Shown: one piece after another, positions 8,116 through 16,412 of the stretch | Layout of the letters: each line of letters opens with the position of its first letter | Numbering within the stretch: the stretch's first letter is position 1 | Source: Streptomyces nitrosporeus | Lineage (GTDB): Bacteria > Actinomycetota > Actinomycetes > Streptomycetales > Streptomycetaceae | NCBI RefSeq assembly: GCF_008704555.1 | Contig: NZ_CP023702.1 | Location: forward strand, 1,426,001-1,490,000 | Direction of reading: 5' to 3' | Length of the DNA: 64,000 bases | Translations under genes and position numbers: made by a program | The notes under the pieces: generated by a model | Database searches by the model: none | Seen by the model: only the letters and a program-made list of their open reading frames with translations | What the model was told of the DNA's origin: nothing

Positions 8116-9879
8116 ATGACACAGCAGATGGCACAGACGCACCCCACGTCCAACCCGATCCTCGTGGCCGTGATCGGCAGCGCCCTGGACGGCATCACCG
8201 GCGAGATGGGCCAGACGATGCTGCGCACCTCGCGGTCGCCGATCTTCGTGGAAGCCCGCGACTTCGCGACCTCCCTCTTCAGCGCGGACTGCCGGCTGCT
8301 CGCCCAGACCCACTACATCCCGGTCATCGGCGGGGCGACGCCCTTCGCCCTGCGCGCCATCGCGGAGTTCTTCGGCGACGACGTGCACGACGGCGACATC
8401 TTCATCCACAACGACCCGTTCGACGGCGGCTCGCACCTGCCGGACATCACCATCGCCCGGCCGGTCTTCTGGGAGGGCGAACTCGTCTTCTGGGCCACGA
8501 CCAAGGGCCACAACGCCGATGTCGGCGGCGGCGGTGTCGTCGGGTTCAACCCCAGGGCCCGGGACGTGCAGGAGGAGGGCATCGTCATCCCCCCGGCCCG
8601 CGTCGTCGAGAAGGGCGTACCGCGACGCGACATCTGGGAGCTGATCCTCTCCAACGTCCGGATGCGGGCCCTGGTCGAGAGCGTGCTGAACTGCCAGATC
8701 GGCGCCACCGCCATCGGGGAGCGGCGTCTCAAGGGCCTCCTGGAGAAGTACGGGCCGGAAACCATCGGCGCCGCCACCGACGAGCTGCTGCGGGCGAGCG
8801 CGCGCCAGGTCCGCGCCGAGATCGCCGGCATCCCCGACGGGGAGTACAGCGCCGACGCGCTGCTCGACAACGACGGCATCGACAAGGACCGGTCCTACCG
8901 GGTCGCCCTCACGGTCAAGGTCGAGGGTGAGCACCTCACGTTCGACTTCAGCGAGAGCGACGAGCAGGCCAAGGGCTTCATCAACAGCACCATCGCCAAC
9001 ACCGTCTCCTCGGCCCACCTGGCCCTCTTCGGCTGCATCGATCCGGACATCCGCTACAACGCCGGTGCCATCGAGCCGATCGACGTGATCGCCCCGGCCG
9101 GCTCCCTCACCAACCCCGAGTCCCCGGCGCCCGTCGCCGCCTGCACCGTCCCGACGTGCGAGGCCATCGCGTCGGCGGTGTGGGTGGCCCTCTCCAAGGC
9201 CGTCCCCGGCCGCGCGCACGCCGGCTGGGCCCGCTGGTGCACCCCCGCCACCATGGGGGTGAACCCGCGCACCGGGCGGCACTTCGGCGACCTGCACTTC
9301 CTGGGCAAGGGCGGCAGCGGCGCCACCGAGGGCTTCGACGGCTGGGACCACCTCTCCCCGTCGAACACCCTGGGCGGACTGCGCGCCCCGGACCCCGAAC
9401 TGCACGAGCTGGACACCCCGTACCTGCTGGAGGCGCTCGAATACCTCCCCGACAGCGCGGGCGGCGGCCAGTGGCGCGGCGGCCTCGGCGTGCGGTACCG
9501 GTGGCGGGTCCTGGCCGACGGCATCGCCTGCGCCACGTACGGCAGCGGTTTCATGCCCGGGACCGCACCCGTGGGCCTGCTCGGCGGACGGCCCGGCATC
9601 GTCCAGCGCCTGACCCTGACCCGCCCGGGCGCCGAGCCCGTCGAGGTCGACTCCAACGCGTTCTACACCCTCGGCAAGGGCGACGTCTTCGAGGTGATCG
9701 CGAGCGGTGGCGGCGGGTTCGGCGATCCGCGGCTGCGCCCCGCCGAGCTGGTGCTGCGCGACGTACGCGAAGGCGTCGTCTCGGTCGACGCCGCCCGCAC
9801 CGTCTACGGCGTCGCCGTCGACGCGGACACCCTGGAAGTCCGTGAGGACGAGACCCGGAGCCTGCGCGCCGCTGTCTGA
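8116..9879 (+). CDS. Hydantoinase/oxoprolinase-family subunit B (HyuB-like)
   Basis: A 587-residue hydantoinase B/oxoprolinase C-terminal family protein that pairs with subunit A. Family landmarks seen are FSADCRLLAQTHYIPVI, the HNDPFDGGSHLPDITI motif, WATTKGHNADVGG and a C-terminal GGGGFGDPRLR. An AAGGGA site precedes the ATG. In this superfamily A and B subunits form the catalytic complex, sometimes with a small third subunit that is not obvious here. A perfect 19-bp hairpin follows, so downstream genes may be transcribed at a lower level or from their own promoter. Confidence 0.87.
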   Translation: MTQQMAQTHPTSNPILVAVIGSALDGITGEMGQTMLRTSRSPIFVEARDFATSLFSADCRLLAQTHYIPVIGGATPFALRAIAEFFGDDVHDGDIFIHNDPFDGGSHLPDITIARPVFWEGELVFWATTKGHNADVGGGGVVGFNPRARDVQEEGIVIPPARVVEKGVPRRDIWELILSNVRMRALVESVLNCQIGATAIGERRLKGLLEKYGPETIGAATDELLRASARQVRAEIAGIPDGEYSADALLDNDGIDKDRSYRVALTVKVEGEHLTFDFSESDEQAKGFINSTIANTVSSAHLALFGCIDPDIRYNAGAIEPIDVIAPAGSLTNPESPAPVAACTVPTCEAIASAVWVALSKAVPGRAHAGWARWCTPATMGVNPRTGRHFGDLHFLGKGGSGATEGFDGWDHLSPSNTLGGLRAPDPELHELDTPYLLEALEYLPDSAGGGQWRGGLGVRYRWRVLADGIACATYGSGFMPGTAPVGLLGGRPGIVQRLTLTRPGAEPVEVDSNAFYTLGKGDVFEVIASGGGGFGDPRLRPAELVLRDVREGVVSVDAARTVYGVAVDADTLEVREDETRSLRAAV

Positions 9880-9890
9880 CCGCCCCCTCC

Positions 9891-9934
9891 GGGGCTCCGG
9901 ACGGAAGGGTCGCCCCCCTTCCGTCCGGAGCCCC
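9891..9934 (+). terminator. Intercistronic hairpin between hyuB-like and ligB-like genes
   Basis: Perfect 19-bp inverted repeat (9891-9909 and 9916-9934) with a 6-nt loop, in the 87-base gap after the hyuB-like stop. It could terminate, attenuate, or protect the upstream message, since the genes on both sides point the same way. Confidence 0.65.
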
Positions 9935-9966
9935 CACCCCCCTGCGAGCAGCAAAGGAAGTTTCCC

Positions 9967-10833
9967 ATGGCCAACATCAGCCTCGCCGTGGCCGCGAGCC
10001 ACGCCCCGGGCCTGATCGGCATGTTCGACCAGGCGCCCGAGGCATCGCGGAAGATGGTCGCCTCCGCCTACGGTTCGCTGACCCGGCAGATCCGTGAGGC
10101 CGAGCTCGACGTGATCCTCATGGTGGCCAACGACCACATGGCCAACAACCGCATCCGGGAGTATCCGGACTTCGTCGTCGGCATGGCCCCCGAGCACCGC
10201 GGTCCGGCCGAGTTCTTCAAGGACTGGCTGGGGTGCGGGGAGTACGTGCTCCCCGGGCGGCCGGACATCGCCGAGAAGATCCTCAACGGCCTGAACCGGC
10301 GCGGCGTCCCGGTCTCCGCGACCCGCGAGAACCTCAACTTCGACGACAACATCTCGGTGCCGGTGGTCAAGACCGGGATCGAGGCCAGCGGCGTCCCGAT
10401 CATCCCCATCCTCCAGAACGTCACGGTGCCGCCCTTTCCCGACCAGCACCGCTGCTACGAGATCGGCCGGCAGCTCGCCGACCTCATCGAGAACGACCTG
10501 CCGTCCGATCTGCGGGTCGGCCTCTTCGCCACCGGTGGCATGAGCCACGAGCCCGGCGGTGTACGGGACTTCTGGATCGACGAGGACTTCGACAACTGGT
10601 TCCTCGGACTGCTCGGCAACGGCAGCCACGAGAAGGTCCTCTCCGAGGTCACCCTGGAGCGGCTGGACCGGGCCGGCATCGGCGGCACCGGGGAGCTGCT
10701 GAGCTGGATCCTCGTCATGGGCGCGATCGGCGAGCGGCCCTGCGACGTCCTCGGCTACACCGCATGGGACAAGTGGCGCTGCGGCATAGGTGCCGTCAGC
10801 TGGGACATGACGCCGGCACCCGCCGGACGCTGA
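9967..10833 (+). CDS. Extradiol dioxygenase catalytic subunit, LigB-like
   Basis: A 288-residue class III extradiol dioxygenase of the protocatechuate 4,5-dioxygenase beta-subunit type. Candidate iron ligands are His in AASHAPGL near the start and in VANDHMANN around residue 57; TGGMSHEPGGVRDFW in the C-terminal third is a further family motif. An AAAGGAAG site precedes the ATG. The next gene encodes a LigA-like small subunit, so the pair should form an alpha/beta enzyme. It is only distantly similar to the MhpB-like protein at 3744, so the island has two different ring-cleavage enzymes. Confidence 0.87.
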   Translation: MANISLAVAASHAPGLIGMFDQAPEASRKMVASAYGSLTRQIREAELDVILMVANDHMANNRIREYPDFVVGMAPEHRGPAEFFKDWLGCGEYVLPGRPDIAEKILNGLNRRGVPVSATRENLNFDDNISVPVVKTGIEASGVPIIPILQNVTVPPFPDQHRCYEIGRQLADLIENDLPSDLRVGLFATGGMSHEPGGVRDFWIDEDFDNWFLGLLGNGSHEKVLSEVTLERLDRAGIGGTGELLSWILVMGAIGERPCDVLGYTAWDKWRCGIGAVSWDMTPAPAGR

Positions 10834-10847
10834 GACAGGGGATCACC

Positions 10848-11174
10848 ATGAGTCTGGAAAACATCGACCGGGCCCTGGTCTCGCACGACCTGGTGCAGGA
10901 CCTGAAGTGGAACGCCGGACTCCGCGAGGAGTTCGTGAAGGACGAGGCGGCCGTGCTCGACCGCTACGCGCTGACCGCGGCCGAGCGCACCGCCATCGAG
11001 GAGCGGGACTTCCGCACCCTGTACGACCTCGGGTTCCATCCCTACCTCGGGGCGCAGTTCGCCCGGATCCTGTTCGCCAACAACACGTCCGGTGCCACCG
11101 GTGCCGTGCAGCGTCTGCTGGCCTCGATCCGCCGGGAACCGGATCCGGGCCGCACCGAAGCGAGCGGCGCGTGA
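10848..11174 (+). CDS. Extradiol dioxygenase small subunit, LigA-like
   Basis: A 108-residue LigA-fold helical protein, the usual partner of LigB-type catalytic subunits. Recognisable are the DLKWNAGLREEFVKDEAAVLDRYALTA... region and the GFHPYLGAQFARILF segment that lines the active-site pocket in this family. It starts 14 bases after the ligB-like stop behind a GGGGATC site. Its TGA overlaps the GTG start of the amidase gene (GTGA), giving tight translational coupling and arguing that amide hydrolysis belongs to the same pathway. Confidence 0.8.
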   Translation: MSLENIDRALVSHDLVQDLKWNAGLREEFVKDEAAVLDRYALTAAERTAIEERDFRTLYDLGFHPYLGAQFARILFANNTSGATGAVQRLLASIRREPDPGRTEASGA

Positions 11175-12145
11175 CGCGGGAACCCGTCCCGTCCCCGGCG
11201 GGGGGAGGCCGCACCCACGACCTCCCCGCCGGGCCGGACACCGTCAGGGTCGGGGTGATCGACCCCGCCGCGCCGCCGGTGCTCACGGTCGACCCCGGCG
11301 ACGAGGTGACCCTGTCGACCTGGGGGCACTGGGGCGGCCGGGTCACCCGGGACACCGTCATGGCTGACTTCCCGGCCCTCCGGGCGGCCTTCCCGGACGC
11401 TCTGGGACCGCACTCCCTCACCGGTCCCGTCCATGTGCGCGGGGCACGCCCCGGCGACACCCTGGTGGTGGACGTACTGGCGCTCACGCCCGCGGCCCAC
11501 GGGTTCAACCTCGTGGTGGCCCGGCCGCGCGGCCGGGGCGTGCTGCGCGACCGGTTCCCCGAGGGGACGATCCGCCACTTCGAGCTGGACCGCGACTCCA
11601 TGACCACCACGCTCGGCGGCAAGGTGCGCGTACCCCTCAGGCCGTTCCTGGGAATCATGGGGGTGGCACCGGCCGGGGACGGACCGCGGAGCACGGTGGA
11701 GCCCGGCCCCTTCGGCGGCAACATGGACCTCTCGGAACTCGTCGTGGGCTCCCGCCTGCGCCTGCCCGTCTTCCGGGACGGCGCCGGCTTCTACTGCGGC
11801 GACGGCCACGCGGTCCAGGGCGACGGCGAGGTGAACCAGACCGCCGTGGAAACCGGCATGGACCATGTGCGGCTGCGGTTCACGGTGGAGCGGGGGACGC
11901 CGCTGCGCACCCCCCGGGCCGAGACGGAGTCCCGTCTCGTCTCCACCGGTTTCGGCGCGAGCATCGAGGAGGCCGCCCACGACGCGGTGGACGACCTCGT
12001 GAACTGGCTGACCGAGGAGGGCCTCGACCCGGACGAGGCGTACAGCCTCTGCTCCATCGCCGCGGATGTCCGCGTCACCCAGATGGTGAACAACGTCGTG
12101 GGCGTGCACGCCGTCATCGAAAAACTCACCCGCCTTTGGCCGTGA
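11171..12145 (+). CDS. Acetamidase/formamidase family protein
   Basis: A 324-residue FmdA/AmdA-family amidase, enzymes that hydrolyse formamide, acetamide or related small amides to ammonia and acid. Seen are the VRVGVIDPAAPPVLTVDPGDEV N-terminal block, GPVHVRGARPGDTLVVDVL, the FGGNMDLSELVVG motif, YCGDGHAVQGDGEVNQTAVE (a strong family signature) and a C-terminal DLVNWLTEEG...SIAADVRVTQMVN region. The GTG start overlaps the stop of the LigA-like gene. Its coupling to a ring-cleavage dioxygenase suggests that ring opening of a nitrogen-containing aromatic, or side-chain removal, releases an amide. Confidence 0.85.
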   Translation: MTREPVPSPAGGGRTHDLPAGPDTVRVGVIDPAAPPVLTVDPGDEVTLSTWGHWGGRVTRDTVMADFPALRAAFPDALGPHSLTGPVHVRGARPGDTLVVDVLALTPAAHGFNLVVARPRGRGVLRDRFPEGTIRHFELDRDSMTTTLGGKVRVPLRPFLGIMGVAPAGDGPRSTVEPGPFGGNMDLSELVVGSRLRLPVFRDGAGFYCGDGHAVQGDGEVNQTAVETGMDHVRLRFTVERGTPLRTPRAETESRLVSTGFGASIEEAAHDAVDDLVNWLTEEGLDPDEAYSLCSIAADVRVTQMVNNVVGVHAVIEKLTRLWP

Positions 12146-12189
12146 CCGGCTCCCCGGCCGTCGCAGGACGAACAGTGAAAGGAACCCCG

Positions 12190-13050
12190 ATGTCCGTCGG
12201 CGAGATCCCCGCTTACCGAACCCCCGCCTTCTTCGGCCTCGAAGACAAGTGGCTGCCCACCGCCGACGGCGAACTGACCCACTATCACGAACTCGGCGAA
12301 GGCACCCCCGTCCTCTTCCTGCACGGCTCGGGCACCGGTGTCACCGCCGCCGCCAACTGGTGGCTGAACCTGCCCCGTCTCGCGGAGCACGGGCGCTGCA
12401 TCGCCATCGACTCCATGGGCTACGGCCAGACCGTCGTGGCACCGGGCACCGAGTACGGCATCCGGGAGTGGGGCCGGCACGCGCTGCGCGTCCTGGACGC
12501 GCTGGGCATCGACAGGACCTGGATCGTCGGCAACTCCATCGGCGGCTGGATCGCCCTGCAGCTCGCCGTGGACGCCCCGGAGCGTCTGCTGGGCATCGTC
12601 TCGATGGGCACCGGAGGCGCGAGGAGGACCGCGGCGCTGGCGGGCCACGCCAAGCCCGAGCTGTCGCCGGCCGGCATCCGCCGCACGCTCGAACAGTTCG
12701 TCGTGGACAAGGACCTGGTCACCGACGAGCTGGTCGGCCTGCGCTACGAGGCCGCCCTGAACGACAGCGCGTCGAGCCGGCTGGAGGAGGTCGTGGCGGC
12801 CCGCGACCGCGACCGCGAAGCGCTGCCGCTCGACCTCGGCGCACTGGCGGAACTGGACCTGCCGCTGCTGCTGATCCACGGGATGCGGGACACGGTCATC
12901 CCGGCCTCGCGGACGTGGGAGCTCCTGAACACCGTCCCGAACGCCGACGCCCATCTCTTCAGCCGGTGCGGGCACTGGACCCAGGTGGAACGCGCCGAGG
13001 AGTTCAACGAGGTGGTCGGCCGGTACCTCCGCAGGAACGCGGGGCGCTGA
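12190..13050 (+). CDS. Alpha/beta hydrolase, meta-cleavage hydrolase type
   Basis: A 286-residue alpha/beta hydrolase with oxyanion motif HGSGTG at 45-50, nucleophile elbow GNSIGG with Ser116, an acidic IHGMRD segment and a terminal CGHWTQVERAEEF carrying the catalytic histidine. Start 12190 is chosen for the AAAGGA site just upstream; an in-frame TTG at 12136 has none. It resembles the hydrolase at 1116 in length and motif spacing, so the two may act on ring-opened products of the two different dioxygenases. It is the last gene of the operon, followed by a perfect 20-bp hairpin. Confidence 0.83.
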   Translation: MSVGEIPAYRTPAFFGLEDKWLPTADGELTHYHELGEGTPVLFLHGSGTGVTAAANWWLNLPRLAEHGRCIAIDSMGYGQTVVAPGTEYGIREWGRHALRVLDALGIDRTWIVGNSIGGWIALQLAVDAPERLLGIVSMGTGGARRTAALAGHAKPELSPAGIRRTLEQFVVDKDLVTDELVGLRYEAALNDSASSRLEEVVAARDRDREALPLDLGALAELDLPLLLIHGMRDTVIPASRTWELLNTVPNADAHLFSRCGHWTQVERAEEFNEVVGRYLRRNAGR

Positions 13051-13055
13051 CCGCG

Positions 13056-13100
13056 GGGGCGGCCCGCCGCCGCGGGAGTACCGCGGCGGCGGGCCGCCCC
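13056..13100. terminator. Bidirectional terminator, perfect 20-bp stem
   Basis: Arms 13056-13075 and 13081-13100 are exact reverse complements around a 5-nt loop. It lies between the convergent hydrolase (+) and dehydrogenase (-) genes. Confidence 0.85.
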
Positions 13101-13135
13101 GTGCGCCGGGGAGCGGGACCCGTGCCCGCAAGCCG

Positions 13136-14149
13136 TCAGGGCCGCAGGATCAGCCGGACGGGGTCGCCCGCCTTCCTGTTCAGCATGTCCACCGCTTCGG
13201 CGGCCCGGGACAGGGGCAGGACCTCGCTGATGGACCCCGCGAAGTCCAGGCGGCCCTGCTGCGTCAGGCGCAGCAGCTCCGGGAGGGCGACCGGCATGTC
13301 GGAACCGTAGTGGCCCAGGATCCGCTGCTGGAGGTAGCTGAAGCGGGTGCCGTCCGCCACCGTCAGGGGCCGGTCGGTCAGTCCGACCAGTACGAGCCTG
13401 CCCTTCGGGGCGAGCAGGGCCAGCGCCTGTTCGCGTACGGCGGGCACCCCCGCGAAATCGAAGGCGGCTGCCAGCCGGCCCCCCGCCGTGGCGGCCTCGA
13501 CGCTCTCCCGCAGCCCGGGGTCGGCGGGGTCCAGGGCGAGATCGGCTCCGGCGGCCAGGGCGCGTTCCCGGGCGACCTCGCTCGGGTCGACGGCGATGAT
13601 CGGGCAGGCCCCGACGGCGCGCAGCAGCTGGACGGCGTGCACCCCCAGTCCGCCGGCACCCCAGACGCCCACGGCCTCGGCGGGCCGGACGGCACCGGTC
13701 ATGGTGATCGCGCCCCAGGGCGTCGAGACCGCGTCGGGGATGATCGCGCCCTGGTCGAACGGGATGGCGTCGGGCAGTACCGTCAGGGCGTCCGCCGAGG
13801 ACAGCGCGTACTCGGCCCAGCCGCCGTCGTAGTCCACACCGCGTGTGTACGTGACGCCGTCGCGCACCTCGCCGGCGTACAGGACGACGCGCCGGCCGAC
13901 CGGCCACCCGGTGACGCCCGGACCCGTGGCGGCGATCGTCCCGGACACCTCGTGGCCGAGGGTGACGGTGTCGCCCTCCAGCAGCAGCGGGGTGAGGGTC
14001 CCGTCGATGAGGTGCACGTCCGAGAGGCACACCCCGGCCGCCCTGACCTTGACCAGCACCTGCCCCGGGCCGGGTTCCGGCCTGTCCACCTCCGTCATGC
14101 GCAGGGTGCGGCTCGGTATGTGCAGGCGCGCGGCCAGCATCTTCTCCAT
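13136..14149 (-). CDS. Zinc-type medium-chain alcohol dehydrogenase
   Basis: A 337-residue MDR-superfamily NAD(P)-dependent alcohol dehydrogenase. The catalytic-zinc residues appear as AAGVCLSDVH (Cys about 37) and LGHEVSG (His about 65). The Rossmann motif GVWGAGGLG lies near residue 155. The structural-zinc lobe with four clustered cysteines found in many relatives is absent; in its place is a GEVRDGVTYTRGVDYDGGWAEY loop. It is divergent from the TetR gene at 14270 and probably controlled by it. An oxidation of an alcohol or aldehyde side product is the likely role, but the substrate is unknown. Confidence 0.87.
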   Translation of the reverse strand: MEKMLAARLHIPSRTLRMTEVDRPEPGPGQVLVKVRAAGVCLSDVHLIDGTLTPLLLEGDTVTLGHEVSGTIAATGPGVTGWPVGRRVVLYAGEVRDGVTYTRGVDYDGGWAEYALSSADALTVLPDAIPFDQGAIIPDAVSTPWGAITMTGAVRPAEAVGVWGAGGLGVHAVQLLRAVGACPIIAVDPSEVARERALAAGADLALDPADPGLRESVEAATAGGRLAAAFDFAGVPAVREQALALLAPKGRLVLVGLTDRPLTVADGTRFSYLQQRILGHYGSDMPVALPELLRLTQQGRLDFAGSISEVLPLSRAAEAVDMLNRKAGDPVRLILRP

Positions 14150-14196
14150 GGGGGACCTCCTCGGTGCGACGGCGGAGCCCGCGACGCGGATCGTTT

Positions 14197-14258
14197 CGCA
14201 AGTCGCCTTGCGTTAAGCCTACGACCGCGTTCCCCGATAAAGCAACGAGACTTGCTTT
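14197..14258. promoter_or_regulatory. Paired TetR operators in the divergent intergenic region
   Basis: Two dyads of the same form GCAA-N6-TTGC occur at 14198-14211 (within CGCAAGTCGCCTTGCG) and 14242-14255 (within AAAGCAACGAGACTTGCTTT). They are 44 bases apart, about four helical turns. One is near the dehydrogenase start, the other near the TetR start, as expected for a repressor controlling both itself and its neighbour. Confidence 0.65.
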
Positions 14259-14269
14259 AGGGTGGTGGC

Positions 14270-14857
14270 ATGACGTCCACGCAGCCCGCGCCCCAGCCGC
14301 TCCGCCGCCGGGGTGAGCCCATGCGGCAGGCGGTGCTCGCCGCCGCCGTCGGCATCCTCGCGACCGAGGGCCTGTCCGGCGCCACGGTGGCGGCCGTGGC
14401 ACGGTCGGCCGGGGTGCACGAGACGTCGGTGTACCGCCGGTGGAGGACCCGGGAGAACCTGATCCTCGACGCCCTCACCACGGAACTCGACACCGCGCTG
14501 CCGATCCCCGACACCGGGGACGTGCGGGAGGACCTCCTGCGGTTCTTCTCCTCGCTGGCGCGCCTGCTCGCCGGGCCGCAGGGCCGGGCGCTCCTGCGGC
14601 TCAGCGTCGAGCACGACGACACCCTCGACGACCGCCGGCGCCCCTACTGGACGGAGCGGCTGGAGCGGGCGGCCGTCATGGTCGAGCGGGGCGTCGAGCG
14701 GGGCGAACTGGAGCCGGGCACGGACCCCGGCCTGCTGATCGAGGCCGTCAGCGGCCCTCTCTTCGCGCGGGTCCTCGTGAGCGACACCCCCTGGGACGAC
14801 GGCCTCGTGCCCCGGCTCGTCGCGCTGACCCTCGACGGCTCCCGGCCGCGTACGTGA
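14270..14857 (+). CDS. TetR/AcrR-family transcriptional regulator
   Basis: A 195-residue TetR regulator. The N-terminal helix-turn-helix covers about residues 16-65 (RQAVLAAAVGILATEGLSG followed by ARSAGVHETSVYRRWRTRENL), and the C-terminal ligand domain is of the type found in many Streptomyces TetR proteins. It is transcribed divergently from the alcohol dehydrogenase with only 120 bases between starts, and that gap holds two matching operators. It most likely represses the dehydrogenase and itself and is released by an unknown small molecule. Confidence 0.88.
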   Translation: MTSTQPAPQPLRRRGEPMRQAVLAAAVGILATEGLSGATVAAVARSAGVHETSVYRRWRTRENLILDALTTELDTALPIPDTGDVREDLLRFFSSLARLLAGPQGRALLRLSVEHDDTLDDRRRPYWTERLERAAVMVERGVERGELEPGTDPGLLIEAVSGPLFARVLVSDTPWDDGLVPRLVALTLDGSRPRT

Positions 14858-15358
14858 CCGGATACGGACACGCGCCGAAGCGCGCGGCCCGGCACCGGTG
14901 ACCGGCGGCCGTGAGGCCCGGGGCCTTCGCCGCCACCGGTTCGCGGTGTGAGGGGTGCGGTGCGAGGCGTGCGGTCCGAGCACGGACCGCCGTGCCGCGT
15001 CGAGGACACCGGCCCGTTGGCGGGAGAACGGCTCACCGCGCCCTCGCCGGGCACACGTACAACAGCGCTTTCCGGCCATCGGGCCGGTACCGCCCCAGAG
15101 GGTCCGGCCCGTGCCGCCCGCCGTCGCCGGCGGTGGCCCCTCTGCGCGCCCTGCGCGGCCGGGAGGGGTGCCCCGTGCCGCGGGAGGCCCCCCGGCACCG
15201 GCCGCCCGGGGCCGTCACCGTACGGCGTCTTCACGCCGGACCAGCCCGCCGATACGCTGCGCGAGTTGCCGCATGCGCTTGGTCACCCGCACCATGGAGG
15301 TCTCGTCCGGAGGTCGACTCGTCCGGCCTCGCGGCCGAGGGCGGAAAGGGTGCCGCGT
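14858..15358. other. 501-base intergenic region before dhaK
   Basis: No gene is supported. Near its right end TCGTCCGG occurs twice in direct orientation (15303-15310 and 15319-15326, 16-base period), which could be an activator site for dhaK. A GGAAAGGG ribosome site precedes the dhaK ATG. Confidence 0.4.
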
Positions 15359-16357
15359 ATGACCAGGTACTTCGAGAACGGCGCCGGCGAACTCGTCCCC
15401 GACGCACTGGCCGGCTTCGCCCGGGCCCACGCGGATCTCGTGGAGTACGAACCCGCCGAGGGCTACCTCACCGCACGGCACACCGCGCCCGCCCGGCGGG
15501 TGGGTCTGCTCTCGGGCGGCGGCTCCGGGCACGAGCCCCTGCACGCCGGCTACGTCGGCGCGGGCATGCTCGACGCCGCCTGCCCCGGGAGGGTCTTCGC
15601 CTCTCCGCACAACCGGCAGATCTTCCGGGCCTCCCGCGCGGTGGCGGGGCCCGACGGCGTGCTGCACATCGTCAAGAACTACACGGGCGACCGGATCAAC
15701 TTCGGCATCGCGGCGGAACGTCTCGCCGACGAGGGGATCGCCTGCGCCCGGGTCCTCGTCGACGACGACCTCGCCTCCGACTCCGAGGGGATCGCCTCCG
15801 GGCGCCGCGGTACGGGGGCCACCGTCCTGGTGGAGAAAGTGCTGGGCGGCGCCGCCGACGCCGGGATGGGACTGGAGGCGCTGGTGGATCTCGGCTCCGC
15901 CCTGGCGGGCAGGTGCCGTACGCTCTCCGTCGCCTCCGCCGCCCACCACGCACCGGCCACCGGCGAGCCGGCGTTCACCCTGCCGCCCGGTGTCCTGGAG
16001 TACGGCGTCGGGATCCACGGCGAACGCGCCGAGCACACCAGGGAGCAGGGGCGGGTGGGCGCGCTGGTGGAGGACATGGCGGGCGCGCTGCTGGACACGC
16101 TGCGTCCGGGCCCCGGGGACGAGGTCGTGGCCCTCGTCAACGGTCTGGGTTCGGTCACCTCACTGGAGCTGTACGGCGTCTTCGGCGAGCTGGCCCGGGT
16201 CCTCGACGCCCGGCGGGTGCGGCTCGCCCGGCATCTCGTCGGCGACTACGTCACGGCGCTCGACATGCGCGGCTTCTCCCTGACCCTCATGGCCGCCGAC
16301 CGGGACACGCTCGCGTTCTACGACGCCCCGGTCCACACCCCGGCGTTGCGATGGTGA
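15359..16357 (+). CDS. dhaK: Dihydroxyacetone kinase subunit DhaK
   Basis: A 332-residue DhaK subunit, which binds dihydroxyacetone covalently through a histidine. Visible are LLSGGGSGHEPLHAGYVG, KNYTGDRINFGIA, and the GIHGE motif whose His220 is the substrate-binding residue of the family. ATG 15359 has GGAAAGGG upstream; the longer open frame before it is just GC-rich sequence. DhaL follows 55 bases downstream. Together they phosphorylate dihydroxyacetone with a phosphoryl donor passed through DhaL. Confidence 0.93.
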   Translation: MTRYFENGAGELVPDALAGFARAHADLVEYEPAEGYLTARHTAPARRVGLLSGGGSGHEPLHAGYVGAGMLDAACPGRVFASPHNRQIFRASRAVAGPDGVLHIVKNYTGDRINFGIAAERLADEGIACARVLVDDDLASDSEGIASGRRGTGATVLVEKVLGGAADAGMGLEALVDLGSALAGRCRTLSVASAAHHAPATGEPAFTLPPGVLEYGVGIHGERAEHTREQGRVGALVEDMAGALLDTLRPGPGDEVVALVNGLGSVTSLELYGVFGELARVLDARRVRLARHLVGDYVTALDMRGFSLTLMAADRDTLAFYDAPVHTPALRW

Positions 16358-16412
16358 GCGGGCCCGAGGGCCGGGTCCCGGCAGCCCGCGACAGAAGCAG
16401 GAGGACGGCACG

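Noticed and set aside
8068..10629. An 853-codon open frame on the minus strand
   Set aside because: Antisense shadow of the hydantoinase A/B and LigB-like genes, with no recognisable domain and a biased composition.
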